Positions 1 to 12,500 of a stretch of 37,598 nt of DNA are shown in pieces. Made by a program: the position numbers and the translations under genes. Source of the DNA: Bondarzewia mesenterica (taxonomy: Eukaryota; Basidiomycota; Agaricomycetes; Russulales; Bondarzewiaceae); the NCBI GenBank assembly GCA_004802705.1, contig SGPL01000333.1, positions 568-38,165 on the forward strand. The letters are read 5' to 3'. The notes beneath the pieces are model-generated. The model saw only the letters and a list, made by a program, of their open reading frames with translations, had not been told where the DNA came from and searched no databases. Within the stretch, counting starts at the first letter, position 1, and each line of letters starts with the position of its first letter.

Positions 1-1036
1 GTNNAACTATCTGTTAGAATATTGTATTGAGCGGCANTATTTCGAGTAGATAGGGACTCTCNCAAATGTGTGAGAGTCTTCCTTTCGTACAGTATTCAAT
101 TTAAGTACATGAAATTTTTACCTACTATACAGTACCTAAAATTTCTTAGCCACAACAACAAATAAGGAAATGTCAAGGCCTCACCATAATGTTACAATGA
201 GCACAGCTGCTTGTTAAATCTTTAGCAGCCCGCTCTGAAATCTCACACTATCACATATTACAAGAGTTAATTTTTAATGCAAATTAATTGTATTAGTATA
301 GTATTGCCTTAATTAAGATAAAAAGAAGATATTATATTAATAATANCTTAAAGTGTGAAAATCTCAGATGTTATAATNACTTTTATTATTTTATAAAAGT
401 ATAAATTGATCATACATCTAGACTTAATATGAGAATAAATTCAAATTTAATAATAATATAGTAAAAGTTGAAAAAACAGTTGAAGATTTTAAAGAAAAAN
501 AAGATATAATAGGTAATGNTAGCAGATAAAGAGGTTAAGAAAAGTTATAGGGAAAAAAAGTTTATTATAAAAGTAGCACATTTGCCATTATAATTAATGA
601 GCTATAGATTATTAGTAAATTAGATCTTATTCACTTCAGTAATTTGACTTTCTGATTAGATGCAATTAGATCAATAAGNACTTATTTCTGCTTATTTATA
701 TGGAGTATTTTTGCTGNTGCATTATACANATTANAAATATCACTACTCACACTACCAGATCTCTATTAGAAAAAGTATACTTTGTAAATAAACTCTAATT
801 CATCTAATTCATCTAATTGCATTTTATTTTTGAGCAACATTCATATTTAAAATTGAATTCTTATTAGATCTTATTAACTATAAATATGATGATGATGATT
901 ATTATAATAAAGTATGTGAGTACTATCTAATTTACATTTAAAAAATCATCACCAAACTTCACCTTCTTAAGNACTCACTCTTAGACATCTATAAGAGATC
1001 ATGATCCAATTATATATATTTAGATCTTGACCATNA
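1..1036. other. AT-rich non-coding stretch
   Basis: No open frame of note on either strand, no RNA gene and no repeat boundary is visible. The sequence is strongly AT-rich with scattered single Ns. It ends at the target-site duplication of the Copia element that follows. Confidence 0.6.
1032..1036. repeat. Target-site duplication, left copy (CATNA)
   Basis: The five bases directly before the 5' LTR are CATNA. The five directly after the 3' LTR are CATAA. They match apart from the N, and 5 bp is the usual duplication length for Copia integration. Confidence 0.8.
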
Positions 1037-1289
1037 TGTTGGAGGTCAGCCTTANAGTGAGCGGGGCTTAGNAACCTTTTANACTTTTTNGTAACTACTG
1101 TACATACATTATGNATTGTGACNGTGACACCTCAGCATTTTCTTTTTCTATGCTGAGGTAAGTTTACCACACTGTACAGTATTCTGATTCTTCTTCTGAT
1201 TGCATTTACCTACAGCCTAGATATCAGGTANATACCACAATTTAGTGTCTTCTCTTCTTATGTTGAGCCTAGATATCAGACTTTTAACA
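1037..1289 (+). repeat. 5' LTR of Copia-1
   Basis: Starts TGTTGGAGG and ends CTTTTAACA, and aligns without gaps over 253 bp to 5963-6215. Of 29 differences not involving N, 28 are transitions and one (T/G near LTR position 153) is a transversion. Confidence 0.93.
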
Positions 1290-1399
1290 GATTATGAGAC
1301 TTAACTTGCTCTGATAAGATAAAGGAGGACATTTACTGTATCAGATCAGCACTAATCCAGTATCATCATGTCTTNAAATANCCAAGGCTATATTTNGAT

Positions 1400-2260
1400 A
1401 GACAAATTACAGATAGATACTGATGGCATGAATAACTACCTACTATAGCGTAAGATNATGACCACAATCCTGATGTCATGAGGATTGTAGGCTNTCATTG
1501 ATGGACAGCTGGCAANACTCATGATAAGCAGCAGCACTAAGGTNAAGGANGAGACAGCTGCCATCATGACATGAGAAGAAAANNACTCAAAATCAATATC
1601 ACAGATGCTCCTCAATATTTTGGAAGGACTTCTNAATGTCTTGCTCAGTGCGATGAATGCCGTAGGCATGTGGACTGTGATCTATGACAACTTCAAGTCC
1701 AGTATTGCAACTGGTATTTNTATCATCACACAATAGTTCTATTNCATGATGATGCATGATGATGACCTCCCTAGCNACCTGAATAAGCTAAGTGCCCTTT
1801 ATTATTAAATTTCCTCCCTCGATCCTACTGTCAAGGACTCCATCCTTGTTCAACATATCCTATCCTCCTATANCAAAGACTATGACCTCATCATTGACTC
1901 CATCAGACNTGTCAAGGACCTCAAGTCGAAGGACCTTNATGACTGGCTTTTTNATAGTTATCATCAGAAGAAGGCATGAGAGGAAGCTGAAGAGATTGTC
2001 AATAATNTAGTGATGCATGCAGGTGGAAGCAGCAGGGGCTTCAGTGGTGAAGGAAGTCAAGGCAGATAGGGNAGAGGCTNAGGCAGTGNGAGTNACGATA
2101 GCCATGGGTGAANGATGTGACCNCCTAGCACTTTGGCAGAGTGTTAGATGTGCCATCAGAAAGGGCACTACTAGTGGGATTGTCCTAAAAGAGATGTCNA
2201 TTAGCATGTATACAATGCAGGGAGTGCAAATATAGCAAGTGGTAATCATGAGGTATCGCT
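1400..2260 (+). pseudogene. Copia-1 gag, degraded, with CCHC zinc knuckle
   Basis: This region lies between the 5' LTR and protease, where Gag (the nucleocapsid that packages element RNA in the cytoplasm) is expected. The firm evidence is a zinc knuckle at 2142-2183 with spacing C-X2-C-X4-H-X4-C, reading Cys, stop, Met, Cys, His-Gln-Lys-Gly-His-Tyr, stop, Trp-Asp-Cys. Two of its codons are TAG (2145 and 2172), where Trp and Gln or a similar residue are expected, both explained by single G-to-A or C-to-T changes. The N-terminal part is too broken to align by eye, so the start is approximate. Several frames are open in short pieces only. Confidence 0.7.
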
Positions 2261-2274
2261 TTTCATGTTTTCAT

Positions 2275-5200
2275 TATGAGACCCCCTTAAAGCCTCCTTN
2301 GCAACTAGCACATCAGCTCCATAGATCNTNGACATGGGCACCTCATCACATCTGAGTGGTGAGCAAGAGAACTTTATTGATTACCTTCCTATCAGTNGCA
2401 CANTAGACACCACATGAAAGGGCANCACACTGCATTGCCCTGGTTGAGGCACCATAGTCATATAGACTTNCACGTCTGACAGTTCACCCTNATACTGACN
2501 CTACAAGATGTGCTGCATTCACCTAATGCTGCCCATAACNTGCTCAATGTAAGTAAGCTCNACAAGGTCAGAGGGACTGCCATGTTCAGTGGAGGGCATG
2601 TNGAACTGTTTGATGNTAACAGACAGAAGNTCACAGGAGGCAGGTTGTCAGGCAACCTGTACTTCTTTGATTTACCTCTACACCATGCACAAATCTCAAT
2701 GCTGATATTCCCAAATGATGCNACATTTGTAGTGGCACTACTGACTTGTGCACTCTGGCACCACTGATATGATCACTTTGGAGCTTCAAATCTCAACCTC
2801 CTCATTTTGAAGGGGATGATTGATGGCCTGCATCTCANNTCAAAGGCCCTAACACCACANTGTGAGAACTATATACTTAGCAAACACTGCTNCACCCCTT
2901 TTCTAGCTATGGCAGACTGATGTGCAATGGAGCTGCTTGAGCTCATACATATAGATGTAAATGGCCCTCACTCTTGAGCCTATAGGGGTNACTGCTACTT
3001 CATAANCTTTACGGATAATGCCTCNAGATAGTTCATCAAATACTGGATGCAATGCAAGAGTAATGTCTTTGNGTGCATTCAAAAATTTATTGTCATGGCC
3101 AAAAAACAGATGTCTCACTACTTTAAATATTTTCACCTAGACAACNGCACTGAGNATCTGAGCAAAGAAGAAATCAGATGGTTTATGGAGCATGGAATAC
3201 TCCTTGAACTCATCACTCTATACTCACCATCNCANAATAGCATTGNTGAGTGCCTGAACTAGACAATTATTAACCACATGATGGCTATTATGGAGGACAG
3301 TAGTCTTCTCCACTATCTGTGGCCCGAGCTGGCCACCGCTGCCATCTATCTAAAGAACTTAGGCCTGATAGCAGTGCTCGATCGAAAGATGCCATATAAA
3401 GTTTAGCACAAGTGCAAGCCCAATGTCTCACACTTGCATGCACTAGGTTGCTGAGCCTATGCATAAATCCTTGTGCAGAAGTGCAAGAAATTTGACATGC
3501 ACTCCCTGCCCTGCATGCTCTTGAGATATCATGATGATGCCACCTATCACATGTACCATCCTAAAACACATCACATCATTAAGATGCGAGACATGCATTT
3601 CTTTGAGGATGTTATACCATTGTCCAAGCATCGACCTACCATTGCCTCAGCAAATGANAGATTCAATGTCATACTGCCACTACAGAGACTAGCATAATAG
3701 TACTCAACTCTAACGGCAAGGCAAAACTGAGTGCTCTATTATGCAACACTGTTGGTAAGACTGTGTTTGCCATTAGAGATGGTGTGCCACCAGGAGATGA
3801 TGCTGCACAANACATCATGCAGGATGGAGGAGAACTCACATTGTAAAAGAGTGCANATGNGCATGAGGNGGGTGGCCTTAAAATTGAGCTAATGAGAGAT
3901 GATGCAGTGTCAGGTGGGTGGGCAAATGCATCTTNCACATGTATCANTGNATTNGAATGGCACCTACATGCTGCAAATGTGTCACNAGTTNAGTGCACTG
4001 CCATTNCAGTACCTGGACCTGCCCAGAGGTTAGTATCTTTTTTAGATGACCCTNATTTAGGCTGAGAACCTACCCCACAGCACTTTCTTTTACCTCTTAC
4101 ACTCTCTCTACTATCACNACCACCTCNCNAGCCCTTCTAGCTCCATCACAGCATGTGCGCCCCTACCCTCAGCATAAAATAGCTTAAAAGTGACCATCAN
4201 GTAATAAAAACCCAAACATGATAGAAACAAAATTGTGCTGCACATCAGTGCTAACAAGATATNACAGCTGCANAAACCATACAGCNAAACNATGCACTGC
4301 TGCAGGAGGAGAGTACAGATAGTGTTGATGAGNTTGAGCACTCATTNTTTGCAGTGGCACTCGAGGCTNTGTTGATGANAGAGGATGGCCCTGAATTATA
4401 NCAAGAGGCNATNAGCTATGAAGAAAGAGGGAGGTAGGGGNAAGCNATGAAGGAAGAAATTGAAGGTTTGATGTAGAATGTGAGAACTTANNAAACTACC
4501 AGCAGGATGAAAGGCCATAGGTTGTAGGTGGATCTACAAAGCCAAATGTGATGAACACAACATCATATTGTTCTGAAAGGCACGTCTTATNATGTAAGGG
4601 TACTCGCAATGGCCTAGTGTTGACTTCAATGACACNCATGCTCTTGTCACTTATTTTGAGTCTTTCNATACTNTCATNGCCCTCACAGTGAAGGAGAATT
4701 GGTGTCTCAAGCANGTAGATGTGAAATCTGCTTATCTAAATGGCATTCTTGAAGAGGAGATCTTCATNAAACAACTTGAGGGTTTTATTGTCNCAAAGAA
4801 GGAGGACCTCATTTTACGCCTTAAAAAATCTTTTTATNGCCTAAAGCAGTCTGGCTGAGTCTGGAACAAGATGCTTGACNATGCATTNTGCTNAATTGAA
4901 TACACCTACTCCCTCACTGACCCCTGCATCTATTACTATATCATAGATGCAAGGTGCTCNATCATTATCATCTATATTGATGATATGCTCCTCACTGCCA
5001 GTANAAAGGAGNAGATGTTGCAGTTGAAGGATGATCTTCACAAACTCCCCTTTAAGACCATCAAACTTAGTGAACCATGAATGTTACTTAGCATGACTGT
5101 CTTTCATGACCGAGCCAATAACACNATTACAATCTCACAGTCNCACTACTTGTGCAATATCTTTGAGCACTTTCAGATGGCAGATTGTAAANCATATGTC

Positions 5201-5960
5201 ACCATGCCTATTAATCTTATGAATNACTTGATGAAGGAACAGTGCCCCAAGAATGATGCAGAGCAAGCTGAGATGAGGGATTATGACTATGCCAGAGCAG
5301 TCAGTGCCCTTATAAATACAGCTATNACCACCTGCCCTAATTTCACTTTTGCTATGCAGTCTTTAGCCCAGTTNATGTTGAACCTAGATATGATGCATTG
5401 NCATGTNGTGAAGTGAGTCCTTNACTACATTAAGGGGAAATTAGACTGGTCCCTAACATATGAGGGAGATAGCAATGCTTGGGTGCCCATNAGATATATA
5501 GATGCTGATTGGAGAGCTGACACAATAGACTAGAGATCAGTTTCAGGCTACACCTTCTTCCTCTTTAGTGCTATGATATCCTGAAGTTTAAANAAAGTAG
5601 TGAACCATCNCTAACTCCTCAGCTGTTGCAGAGTATATGGTGATGGCTCATGCAGTTAAAGAGGCATTATAGCTTTGTTCTCTTCTTACTGAAATTGGGT
5701 ACCCACAACTCACCCTGACTCTTATTTGTGCTGACAACCATGCAAGCATTTCCAGGGTGAAGGACCACATTTATCATNCTTGTACTAAGCATGTCGATAT
5801 TACTTATCATTTCATTCATGAATGAGTGGGGNANAAGATGGTACACTTTGAGTATGTAAAAATATGGAAGAACATGGCAGACATATTTATGAAGGGTTTA
5901 CTACATACTGNGCACTGTGAGTTTTCTTATAACTTGGGACTCACTGTGGGCTGAGNNAAA
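2275..5960 (+). pseudogene. Copia-1 pol (protease, integrase, RT, RNase H), degraded
   Basis: Domains are in Copia order. Protease: Asp-Met-Gly-Thr-Ser-Ser-His at 2331, where Asp-Thr/Ser-Gly is expected; Met fits ACG to ATG. Pre-integrase zinc region about 2755-2910, with the second Cys of the CxxC pair read as Tyr. Integrase core about 2935-3260: Asp in HIDVNGP, Asp in HLDN, Glu in the degraded QNGxAE-like motif near 3245. Reverse transcriptase about 4440-5090, with VDVKSAYLNG near 4720 and the YVDD-type box read as YIDDM near 4975. RNase H about 5400-5930, with DADWRAD, AEYM, ADNHAS and ADIFMKGL. Stops and frameshifts break every domain. Reverse transcription and integration in the particle and nucleus would be the ancestral role; this copy is inactive. 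Confidence 0.92.
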
Positions 5961-5962
5961 AG
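5947..5962 (+). other. Probable polypurine tract of Copia-1
   Basis: A purine-rich run (GGG, GAG, two Ns, AAAAG) abuts the 3' LTR start exactly where the plus-strand primer of an LTR element sits. The two Ns limit certainty. Confidence 0.5.
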
Positions 5963-6215
5963 TGTTGGAGGTTAGCTCTGCAGTGAGCAGGGCTCGAAGA
6001 CCTTTCAGACTTTTCTGTAACTACTGTACATATATTATGTATCATGACCATGACACCTCAGCATCTTCTCTTCTTATGCTGAGGTNAGTTTACNACACTG
6101 TATGGTATTCTGATGCTTCTTCTGATTGCATTTATCTATAGCCTAGATATCAAATACATACCACAATTTAGTGTCTTCTCTTCCTATGCTGAGCCTAGAT
6201 ATTAGACTTTTAACA
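5963..6215 (+). repeat. 3' LTR of Copia-1
   Basis: Same 253-bp length and the same terminal bases as the 5' LTR at 1037-1289. It keeps CpG sites that the 5' copy has lost (for example CTCGAAG against CTTAG) and the reverse (GCGGGG in the 5' copy against GCAGGG here). Both copies therefore decayed independently after insertion. Confidence 0.93.
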
Positions 6216-6220
6216 CATAA
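6216..6220. repeat. Target-site duplication, right copy (CATAA)
   Basis: Directly follows the TTAACA end of the 3' LTR and matches CATNA at 1032-1036. Confidence 0.8.
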
Positions 6221-6420
6221 TTATTTTGATCAAGTTAAACTAGCTATTAGATTTAAGCCTATAAATTATGATACTTTTCACTGAAACCTTTTTAATGATA
6301 TAGAAGATGTTTAAGGTTGATGCAAATTAAAAGATAGGAATCAACACTAATAGACAAGGCAAAATTTGTTTAAAGTCAGATTTAGGTTTATATATTAAAA
6401 TATGTGAGTCACAATGTATA

Positions 6421-6600
6421 TGTTGCTATAAATGAGTGGTAAGAGTGTTCATTTGGAAAGTTGATAATAATCAGTAGCTAAGATCTTGGNGTTCAAACTT
6501 GGCTGATGGCAAAAAAAAAAAGTTAGTAAAAATGAATAAAAAGTTACAATAATGAGTAATAAAGAGCTTAGGTTNAAATCTGGTAATGACATAATAAAAC
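6421..6600 (+). mobile_element. tRNA-Ser-derived SINE-like element
   Basis: The 5' part resembles a serine tRNA gene: GAGTGGTAAGAG near 6434 fits the D-arm/box A, TTTGGAAA near 6453 fits an anticodon loop with GGA, a long variable region follows as in type II tRNAs, and GGNGTTCAAACTTGG at 6488 fits box B. An 11-base A run begins at 6511, as at the 3' end of a retroposed copy. A second box-B-like stretch (AGGTTNAAATCTGG, near 6570) suggests a dimeric or nested copy. The acceptor stem pairs poorly, so it is not a working tRNA. End points are approximate and no target duplication was identified. Confidence 0.45.
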
Positions 6601-6779
6601 ATAAACAGCTAAAATTTATTTTTAATTATTATTAGGCTATTCTTATTCAAAGTACAATAAGCAGTAAATTTACTAGTTACTCAAAAAGGGTAGATATCTA
6701 ATAAGCTAGATTAGATTGTATACTGTAATAACCTTTAATTTGTAGATATTAAATTCTTATTTATATAGTATGTTTTTCT

Positions 6780-8270
6780 TGATATAGATGNGACATTGCT
6801 AAAACNACCTGATGCTGAGTTGAATGAACCTACATATNATATGCTTGAGATAAGTAGGCCACTGGACTGATTCTCAGGATGNTAATAAAGAATGTTTATA
6901 ACTAGGTCTGACAGGACGTGCTGTATGTGAACACTCATNAACTCTNGAATGACATGCATTAATTTTTTGTCAACAGCGGCATTCTCTTTCAANTGAACTA
7001 TCTTTGATGAGCCCTTTACTACATTTTTCCAGTTGATGGCCCCTTTAGTCTCACTGTCATCACTATCTNCAGTGACTTACAGTGTGTTTATAATGTTGAG
7101 GTGCCCAACTTAGATGACAAAATGTCTATTCTATTACTCCAGGCACTCACACCNCATCATGCTGATATAGCCTATNTTATCAAAAATTTCAACTCGATTG
7201 ACCACAGGTCTATCCAATACAGGTTAAAAATAGCTAACATTCAAGTGTGGGAGAAAGGAAGCTATTAAAACCATCTACACTCTATCACAGCTGCCTCTCT
7301 CAGTCAATCTCTTAGCACTTATAANCCCTGTAANCACTACAATCATCTCAACTATCCCTCAGCCAAATATTNGACCAAGTTCCCCCACCTCAAACTNAAG
7401 CGATCACCTTACGATAATAATACATTACCCACTAAAGAAAACAAGAAAGTGGAGCATACCAATGCCACCACTCAAGTCAAAGAGNTCACTGTGACTATAA
7501 CTGATACTTATCCCACCTACAATGATGTTGAATACTGGTCTGCTATCTCNNTTGCAGATACATACTCCTGCTCTATAAACTAGACTCACTCTGACCTTAA
7601 CACAACCACNCCTTCTACTGATACANACTTCAATATGTCACATTTCTTCCTTGATAGTGCATTTAGCTGTCACTTTACCCTACATGAATCTGATTTATCT
7701 CCCTACAGTTTGTTACTCCATGATTGATCAAGTGCATCAACAGTTNCTGCATTTTTGCTGTTGGCATTAGTGACATGTATCTTTGCCTTAGTAAAGGATA
7801 ATATCTGANTCTTCACAGCATTCTTTGGGTACCTCTCACCACTATGCATCTGATCTCCATCTCTCACTTGTGTGACTCCAGCTACTCAGTATTTTTTACT
7901 GACCTNTTGTGTTTGATCACTCAAACCTCTGGCAGCTGTAAGGTCATTGCNACTAGTGCACATATTAGCAATAACCTCTACTCTTTTTGGAGAGAACTCT
8001 NTATTTTACATGCTCATGCTACTCACACTGTGCTTTCTCTAGAGACTTGGCACCATCATTTTGNACATGCTGACTATCATGNCATAGTCCACATAGCTCA
8101 AAACNACCTGGTTTTAGGTATGCCTATTGCANTCTCTACTAATGCACTGACCTGTGATGCTTGTATCCTGAGTAAACAAACTCACCACNCCACCTCACTT
8201 ACTAGATCTAAAATGCACTCTTCTGCTGATTCCTCTGCCACTCCAGCTTATGCATAGTAAAACTGACATC
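6780..8270 (+). pseudogene. Second Copia fragment (gag, protease, pre-integrase), truncated (Copia-2)
   Basis: A degraded plus-strand frame has Copia gag-like sequence at about 7090-7260, including the phrase DDKMSILLLQALTP. A protease-like site follows at about 7641-7680, reading LDSAFSCH, where LDSGASCH is usual, so the active-site Gly is replaced. The segment from 7844 to 8250 is one of the longer open frames here. It matches the pre-integrase region: LISISHLCDS, then a His pair in TWHHHF, then CDACILSKQT with the CxxC pair at about 8153-8164. The integrase core, reverse transcriptase and RNase H are absent, and I see no LTR on either side. It is a different Copia family from Copia-1, judging by sequence. 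Confidence 0.8.
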
Positions 8271-9904
8271 TAGACAGGTCTCTNCACTGCTGATAAGAAG
8301 CCACAGACCCTTGAGATAAAGCCAGTCACTGATCTCCTCCATTGAAGTGNGATACCTGATATGTCATAAANCTATGCCTTGATGAGATCTTTAACAATCC
8401 AAACTATAACTAATCTGTTGTCACCATNTTTAGATAGCTATTTAACTTTTCCTAGATGGTTACTGTCTCTAGAGCNCCAGTTTCTCTAGANAGATAGCTA
8501 GTCTATAACATANGTACTTAAACTAGTATTAGAGTACACCATAAATTGTTGCAGATGACTATTAGTAAATAGCAATAATTATATATTCAGTCTACTGTAC
8601 ACTGCATGTATGTAAAGAAGGATGCACATAGTGAAGCTGGTGTTAAAATTGACACATANCAAAACTAAAGTACCAACAACACTCATGGGCATGTGCACTT
8701 TNTTGGCATCAGTCAAGGGTGAGCCTCTACTTGTATCTATATTNACTGCAATAAGTGTATTAGCAGTTTTGAGTACATCATCAACTGAGGTGACCTCTTG
8801 GATAGTGCCATCATTCTGATTATTAAGTGGAGAATTGTTTACAATCTTAGGGCTATATTTANTGTCAATGAGAGCACAGTCATTGCAGATAGAATTTACT
8901 TTNATTCTGTCCTATCAATAGTTNTGTTAGTTAAGGAAAAATATGAATAATGAATGAGTACCTTGTCTTCTTTGTCTCTCCTAAGGCAAGTGGAGGTGCC
9001 TTATTNTTCTTGCATTTTACAAGCATAGTCAATGTGGTGAAAATCATATTTTCAGTAATCCACAAAATATCAGATAACCTCAACGGGATGCCTCATTCTT
9101 TATATGCTTATGCAATAGNTTAGAGGCAGTTGAGAATACAGTTTNTAACATAGGGGAGCATAAAGGATTAGAATTTACATAAGTTTTACATGCCAGAGTN
9201 ATTGTAGTAGTAATNGTTGCTGATATGAGCATTAGTCTAGATTCACAANAGATAAAGACAGCTTTGCAGTCCTTAGTTTTTAAACAGCTGGACTAATATC
9301 AATCTTCTGTTTTATTCTCCTATCCTCTAACAGTTAACCTNTGTAGTGGGGACTATAGGTGCTTGAGTCACTGGCAGGCATCTAGGGGGTTTAGGGGACT
9401 ATTGTGCATAAATNAATATNTTGTGTTGCATCTGAGGTTTTTTTTATAATGCATTNACTTGAATTTATTCTGGCATGAATTGATAAAGTAAGAGAAGTAA
9501 GGGGTTAGATCTATTGTGACAAGTGCACATTGTCCAATTATAGTGTGAATAGTAGTTCATAGCCCCTTAACTCAGTGAAAATACAACTAGTGAATAGAGC
9601 ATGCTATAGACAGTGACAAGAAAGCTGNAGAGCTTGTGTACATGTTTCTTGATCACTCACTGTTTATCATATATTGNTAAGTCAGCCAAATTATCAGTGC
9701 ATTGCTCAAGGGGCACTTGATTATTCATCAGTAAATATAAAGGTCATGTAATTTTCAGAATAGATCATTGATATAGCTCTTATTACATGTTCTCACTAGT
9801 GNANAATAGAANAGTTAAANCAACTGGNCACAATCCACTGGTGTTANATCTATGATAATGCAGATGAATCTGCATAAATTCTTGTAAGTTGTGGATATCT
9901 TCTG
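8271..9904. other. Unidentified AT-rich, N-bearing region
   Basis: Only short interrupted frames occur. A minus-strand frame over about 8622-8900 is open for some 90 codons and could be a gene remnant. It resembles nothing I can name, and its plus-strand counterpart (8622-8819) is equally unconvincing. No RNA gene or repeat was recognised. Confidence 0.4.
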
Positions 9905-10210
9905 CTAGTCAGCCAGTTCACTGTCATTCTCTGACTTGATGCANAAGCCTGCAATGTTCTTAAAGAATGTATNACACACTAGCTGAGTACCATCTATTGC
10001 TGCAAGTAATATATATCGGTTGAACGTATATTGGTGCACAGCATAGAAGTCAATATACCTTGAATAAATGATATGAGTAACAAGAAATATGAGCAACTCA
10101 AATGTGTTAATAATGAAACAATATTGTATTAAGCTAACTTTAATTTTTAAGGCATTCTCAGAGCGCATAACTTTCAAGGCACTAATAATTAGGATTAGTA
10201 TGATGTTCAT
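9905..10210 (-). pseudogene. Unidentified short frame, possible gene remnant
   Basis: A 101-codon frame on the minus strand with two Ns. The N-terminal 50 residues are rich in Ile, Leu and Phe, partly a result of AT-rich sequence, and the C-terminal half is more mixed (AAIDGTQLVC, KSENDSELAD). No family recognised. It lies at the edge of the N-free segment that begins near 9973. It could equally be chance. Confidence 0.2.
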
Positions 10211-10539
10211 TGTGTTTTAAGATATTGTCATCAGCTCATACACTGTTGTTTATCAAAAAACTGCAGATGGCTTGCAGAGCCATTCAGTTCTTGATAATTC
10301 AGCTGGATTACTTTGTCAATCAGTTTGCAGTGAACTGCAAGGTGATCAAAAACATTAGAAAGCCACATTATTCAATGCCTTTTTTCACCTTAAATAGTTC
10401 AGCTGAATGTGCTTTTTGCTCATCTCTAATGGTCAGCTAAGCCCAGCTGATGTCAATGTGGGCCCACCTTTAACAGTTCAGCCAGCATCATTGTTTGCTG
10501 ACTCTGACAATTGGGCTGAGTGGGATGGGTGCAGGTATT
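10211..10539. other. Degenerate lead-in to the minisatellite
   Basis: Contains diverged fragments of the following repeat (for example GCTCATCTCTAATGGTCAGC near 10418) and several CAGCTG/GCTGA-type words. Short frames here are not convincing as genes. Confidence 0.4.
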
Positions 10540-10985
10540 ATAGGCTTGCCTGCTCACTGTTGCCTATCTCTAACAGTTTGGCCAAGATTTTCAGCAAAGG
10601 CTTGCTCATTGTTGTTGCTATTACTGAGCTGAGAATGTAAACAATGTTTTGCCTGCTCACTGTTGCCCATCTTTGATGATTCAGCTGAGATTTTCAGCAA
10701 AGGCTTGCTCACTAATATCACTGTTGCTGGGCTGAGAATGTAAACAATATTTGCCTACTCACTATTGCCCATCTCTGACAGTTCAGTCAAAATTTTCAGC
10801 AAAGGCTTGCTCACTATTGCTGAGCTGAATATATAAACAATGTTTTGCCTACTCACCATTGCTCATCTCTGATAGTTTGGCTGAGACTTTTGGTGAGGGC
10901 TTGCTTGCTATTGTCAGGCCAAGAATGTAAACAATGTTTTATTTACTTGCTGTTGCTCACTATTGCCATCTTTAATGGTTGGAAT
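10540..10985 (+). repeat. Minisatellite, 4-5 units of about 95-108 bp
   Basis: Units share the order GCCTGCTCACTGTTGCC, a CATCTCTGACAGTTCAGC-like stretch, TTTTCAGCAAAGGCTTGCTC, and AATGTAAACAATGTTTT. They start near 10548, 10651, 10752 and 10847, and a partial unit follows near 10941. They are diverged by roughly 10-20%. Confidence 0.8.
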
Positions 10986-11019
10986 GGCTAAATACTTTGC
11001 TGAATGACTTCAGCATTGT

Positions 11020-12500
11020 TTGTGGAGGATTTTACATTAAAATATCTTCCTGCTGATATATAACACTTGCATATTAATTCAATAGCACTTGTTTTTTGTC
11101 CTCAATGATATTACCTAGTGAGATCATCATTTCTTGCTAGAAAGGTATAAGACCTCACCGAGCAGCCTCAGCTTTGGCTCAGCATAGATTCTACATCAAA
11201 ATAGCTTTAGGCTGATGTATTACACTTATAAATTCATTGCTACTAGCACTTATTCTTGATTTTTAATGATATTCCTCGGTGGGATCATTGTTCCTCACCA
11301 GCAAGGTATAAAACTTTGTGAGCAGCCCCAGCTTTAACCTGGCATAGATTTTACATCAAAATAGCTTTAGGCTAATGTATCACACTTGTACATTCATTAC
11401 CACTAGCACTTGTACTATTGTCTCATAGATCTTACCCAGTGAGATTATCATTTCTCACTGGAAAGGTATAAGACTTTACTGAGTGGCCCCAGCTTTAGCC
11501 TGGCATGGATTCTACATCAAAATAGCTTTGGGCTAACGTATCACACTTGTACTATTATCTCAAAGATCTTACCCAGTGAGATCACTATTCCTTACTGGAA
11601 AGGTATAAGACTTCACCAAGTGGCCCCAGCTTTAGCTCGGCATGGATTCTACATTAAAATAGCTTTAGGCCAGTGTATCACACTTGTATATTCATGGCCA
11701 CTAGCACTTATACTAATTTCTCAAAGATCTTGCCTAGTGAGATCACACGTCTTCACCAAGAAGGTATAAGACTTGTCTAAAATGCTTTGACAGTGTTTGA
11801 GCAGCATTCTACATCAAAATATCTTCCTGCCCATATATCACACTTGTATATTCATCTTGAATAACACTTGTTACACTTTCTAAATGATATTTTCTAGCGA
11901 GATCACTGTTTCTTACTAGCAAGGCTAAAGGCTTTGCAGGATGGCTTTGGCATTGTGTAGTGTGGATTCTACATCACAATAGCTCCCTGCTCATATATCA
12001 TACTCATATATTCATCTACAACTACACTTGTTTTACATCTGCAGCCCCACTTGCTGGTAAAAACACTGTTCTTTCTCAAGGAAGGTAAAGACTTTTTTAA
12101 AAGGCTTTGGTGAGCTCCAGCATGCATTTTGCATTGCAATAGCTTTTTTTGATATATAACACTTAAATATTCATCTACAGGAACCCTTGTTATGCATTGT
12201 CTATTATGCTTTTAATGAGATGTCAGTATTATTGCCTAAGGACTAAGACTTTCACAAAAAGCTTCAATGAGTATCAGCTTAGGTTCTACATAATAATAGC
12301 TTTCTGCACATATATAAAACTTACATATTAGCTTACAGGACTACTTATTCTGCATTCACCATATGCTCCCCAGAAAAAATGCTGTTATTCTTTGAAGAAG
12401 ACAAAGACTCCACCAGAAGACTTTGATGAGATTCTTTATGAAATCCCCTTTCTAATGAGGTATTATACTTGCATATCTACCACTAATAGCACATTCCTCA
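11020..12500 (+). repeat. Satellite array, about ten units of ~160 bp (direct arm)
   Basis: The anchor word TATCACACTTGTATATTCAT and its variants recurs near 11058, 11215, 11375, 11536, 11673, 11833, 11993, 12152, 12309 and 12461, a spacing of 152-161 bp except one short unit of 137. Other shared words are TTCTACATCAAAATAGCTTT, AGTGAGATCA and AAGGTATAAGACTT. Inner units (11214-11830) are most alike and outer ones more diverged. No coding frame persists from unit to unit. Confidence 0.88.

Larger units (their letters stand above)
1037..6215 (+). mobile_element. Ty1/Copia LTR retrotransposon, complete in structure but dead (Copia-1)
   Basis: Two 253-bp direct LTRs with TGTTGG...TTAACA ends enclose about 4.7 kb with the Copia order gag, protease, integrase, reverse transcriptase, RNase H, all on the plus strand. 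A 5-bp target duplication flanks the element, so this is a genuine insertion and not an assembly join. The two LTRs differ at 29 unambiguous positions, about 12%, so the insertion is old. Pol carries many stops and frameshifts, and the element cannot encode its own proteins. About one base in 40 to 50 inside it is N, which may reflect collapsed high-copy reads. Confidence 0.93.

Noticed and set aside
6431..6510. Functional tRNA-Ser gene
   Set aside because: The acceptor stem does not pair well and an A-run follows; a retroposed derivative fits better.
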